A stretch of 6,439 nucleotides of DNA from CAYMEV01 sp964431655 [NCBI: uncultured bacterium] (GTDB lineage: Bacteria; CAYMEV01). Both the position numbers and the translations under genes were made by a program. The stretch's first letter is position 1; the number at the start of each line of letters is the position of its first letter. The stretch lies in assembly GCA_964431655.1 (NCBI GenBank), contig CAYSKJ010000176.1:1-6439 (forward strand), written 5' to 3'. This document shows, one piece after another, positions 5,511-6,439 of this stretch. The notes beneath the pieces are model-generated. The model was not told the origin of the DNA. It saw nothing but the letters and a program-made list of their open reading frames with translations, and did not search any database.

Positions 5511-6159
5511 TTAATCTCCTATACTCATCATATTGCTTCTCGCTTTGAGATGCCGGCGGAACATCCCTTACCACCATGGCAAGGACTTCAAGGCCCCTGG
5601 CTACGAGGCTTTTTTCCAGGTCTGCCATTGAATCCTTGATGATTTCCCTGAGGACGGGATTTTCTGTAATAAATTCTGTTTTTATCCCTCCTCCCTCAGC
5701 AGTGACCACAAGCTTCAGGTTTTCAAATACATCGGATTTTATATTAATCTCCATTGATGCAGTATCACCCTTGCGGACTATGCGTGCAGATTCAACTATC
5801 CTGTTTATCAGGTTCTCATCAAGTTTAATACCGGCTTCGCCAGCTTTGTAGGTTTCCTTTATATTCTCAATCCCGGTCTTTTCAGAAAAGATACGGGGTA
5901 TGGCAAAGCCCTCAAGCTTCTCGTCTTTTTCGTCTGGCTTCTTTCCCCTTTTCTCTCCATCGGTTTCCTGCTCGAATAATATGAGCTTTTTGGATTCCCC
6001 CTCACCATCCTTTTTAATTCCTGGCATAATGCCAGCATCATCCTTTGCTTTATAAACCCTGGCAAAAGACTTCTCTGTTGACTGTTTCGGGCCTTGGGTC
6101 TCCTTCTTTTCTCCGGATGATGTTTTCACTTTCGGGGTTGTTGACGACACCTTCTCCAT
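5497..6159 (-). CDS. sctP: SctP / FliK-family needle-length and substrate-specificity switch protein
   Basis: Secreted ruler protein that sets needle length and triggers the SctU-dependent switch to late substrates. About 220 residues. Residues 1-110 are polar and Lys/Glu/Ser/Thr-rich, likely disordered, with no fixed motifs. Residues 130-200 match the T3S4 / FliK C-terminal domain: MEINIKSDVFENLKLVV, then TEFITENPVLREII, then L-K-L-ARGLEVLAMVV. The tail (201-220) is polar. At 220 residues it is much shorter than Yersinia YscP (about 515), which by the ruler model would suggest a short needle (inference). The start at 6159 is preferred over an upstream in-frame ATG at 6210: it has AAGGAG at 6169-6174 with 9 nt spacing, and sits 1 nt after the sctO stop (TGA-A-ATG). 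Confidence 0.88.
   Translation of the reverse strand: MEKVSSTTPKVKTSSGEKKETQGPKQSTEKSFARVYKAKDDAGIMPGIKKDGEGESKKLILFEQETDGEKRGKKPDEKDEKLEGFAIPRIFSEKTGIENIKETYKAGEAGIKLDENLINRIVESARIVRKGDTASMEINIKSDVFENLKLVVTAEGGGIKTEFITENPVLREIIKDSMADLEKSLVARGLEVLAMVVRDVPPASQSEKQYDEYRRLNEQK
5516..5520 (-). promoter_or_regulatory. Shine-Dalgarno of the FHA–sctQ fusion gene
   Basis: AGGAG, 5 nt before the ATG at 5510, inside the 3' end of sctP. It fixes the start so that the FHA domain is part of the primary product and is not an artefact of a misread upstream frame. Confidence 0.8.
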
Positions 6160-6160
6160 T

Positions 6161-6439
6161 TCAGTCTTCTCCTTTACCCTTGAAATTATATATAAGGCTG
6201 GATATTTCATCCATTTCCTTCTGTTCCTTTTTATGCATCAGCAGTTTCTGCTCATTTATATAGTTTTCCTTGTGTTTAAGCATGGTTTTGTATTCCCTGG
6301 TAATTTCAAGGAGCCTGTCCTTTGCAGAATCAATCTCTTTTAGGGTATTCTTTTCTTCAATTCTTTTAAGTCTTTCAAGTTCCAGCTGTTCTTCAATGAA
6401 AAGGTCAACAGCCTTCATCTCTGCCTGGTGCACCTGAAT
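6161..6439 (-). CDS. sctO: SctO / FliJ-family stalk protein, C-terminal part (cut by window edge)
   Basis: At least 92 codons are open to the right edge, so the true start is probably outside. A GTG at 6433 could start a 90-residue protein, but SctO and FliJ are about 150 residues long and that start would remove half of the first helix. The visible part is almost entirely charged and helical, with heptad-like spacing of Leu, Ile and Met (EEQLELERLKRIEEK, then KEIDSAKDRLLEITREYKTM), and ends in a Lys/Glu-rich helix and a short GKGED tail. This is the two-helix coiled-coil pattern of the stalk that sits in the ATPase ring and contacts SctV. Identification rests on coiled-coil character, position directly before sctP, and the usual N-O-P-Q order; sequence similarity in this family is low. 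The ATPase gene sctN is expected just upstream. Confidence 0.8.
   Translation of the reverse strand: MQVHQAEMKAVDLFIEEQLELERLKRIEEKNTLKEIDSAKDRLLEITREYKTMLKHKENYINEQKLLMHKKEQKEMDEISSLIYNFKGKGED
6169..6174 (-). promoter_or_regulatory. Shine-Dalgarno that decides the sctP start
   Basis: AAGGAG on the coding strand, 9 nt before the ATG at 6159, embedded in the last codons of sctO. It argues for the 220-residue sctP reading rather than the longer frame starting at 6210, which would overlap sctO by about 50 nt. Confidence 0.75.

Noticed and set aside
6160-6210. Upstream extension of sctP to an ATG at 6210
   Set aside because: It would overlap sctO by about 50 nt and lacks the strong AAGGAG that precedes the ATG at 6159.
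1-6439. Interpretation as an ordinary flagellar operon
   Set aside because: FliO, FliJ and FliK-like genes fit, but FliM, FliN, FliL and the hook genes are missing, SctR carries the SP motif, and the C-ring protein is an FHA–SctQ fusion. A diverged flagellar origin is not fully excluded.

Overview
The window is one tightly packed minus-strand gene cluster for the export core of a type III secretion system (T3SS). Reading the minus strand from high to low coordinates, the order is sctO (stalk, 5' end cut by the window edge), sctP (needle-length / substrate-switch protein), an FHA-domain–SctQ fusion (sorting platform / C-ring), a FliO-like membrane protein, sctR, sctS, sctT, sctU, an unrecognised 251-residue soluble protein, and the first 13 codons of a family 2 glycosyltransferase cut by the left edge. 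The core order O-P-Q-R-S-T-U is that of the Yersinia ysc and Shigella spa loci. All genes are on one strand. Junctions overlap by up to 17 nt or are separated by at most 11 nt. No promoter, terminator, RNA gene, mobile element or repeat array was recognised, and no gene-free stretch exceeds about 11 nt, so the window looks like the interior of a single long operon. sctN is expected just upstream; sctV, sctD, sctJ and sctC are not in view.

An export apparatus of this kind implies a double-membraned bacterium. By eye the composition is moderately AT-rich, with frequent ATA (Ile) and AGG (Arg) codons. I do not recognise the species. The proteins do not look like the standard enterobacterial, Pseudomonas or chlamydial versions, so a spirochaete, a Desulfobacterota-like lineage or an uncultivated candidate phylum are all possible; this is a weak inference.

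The proteins would work together as follows. SctR, SctS and SctT form the membrane export gate, with SctU as the switch protein wrapped around its base. SctO couples the (unseen) ATPase to the (unseen) SctV. SctP measures the needle and acts on SctU. SctQ forms the cytoplasmic sorting platform.

Four things depart from the textbook system. (1) SctQ carries an intact-looking FHA (phosphothreonine-binding) domain at its N terminus, whereas FHA domains in T3SS normally sit in SctD. (2) A FliO-like protein, usually flagellar, sits between sctQ and sctR. (3) The SctU self-cleavage motif NPTH reads NPDE. (4) The cluster continues without a break into an unknown protein and a glycosyltransferase. In addition, a strong internal ribosome binding site before Met406 of SctQ predicts a separate 83-residue SctQ-C product, as known for YscQ, SpaO and Spa33.
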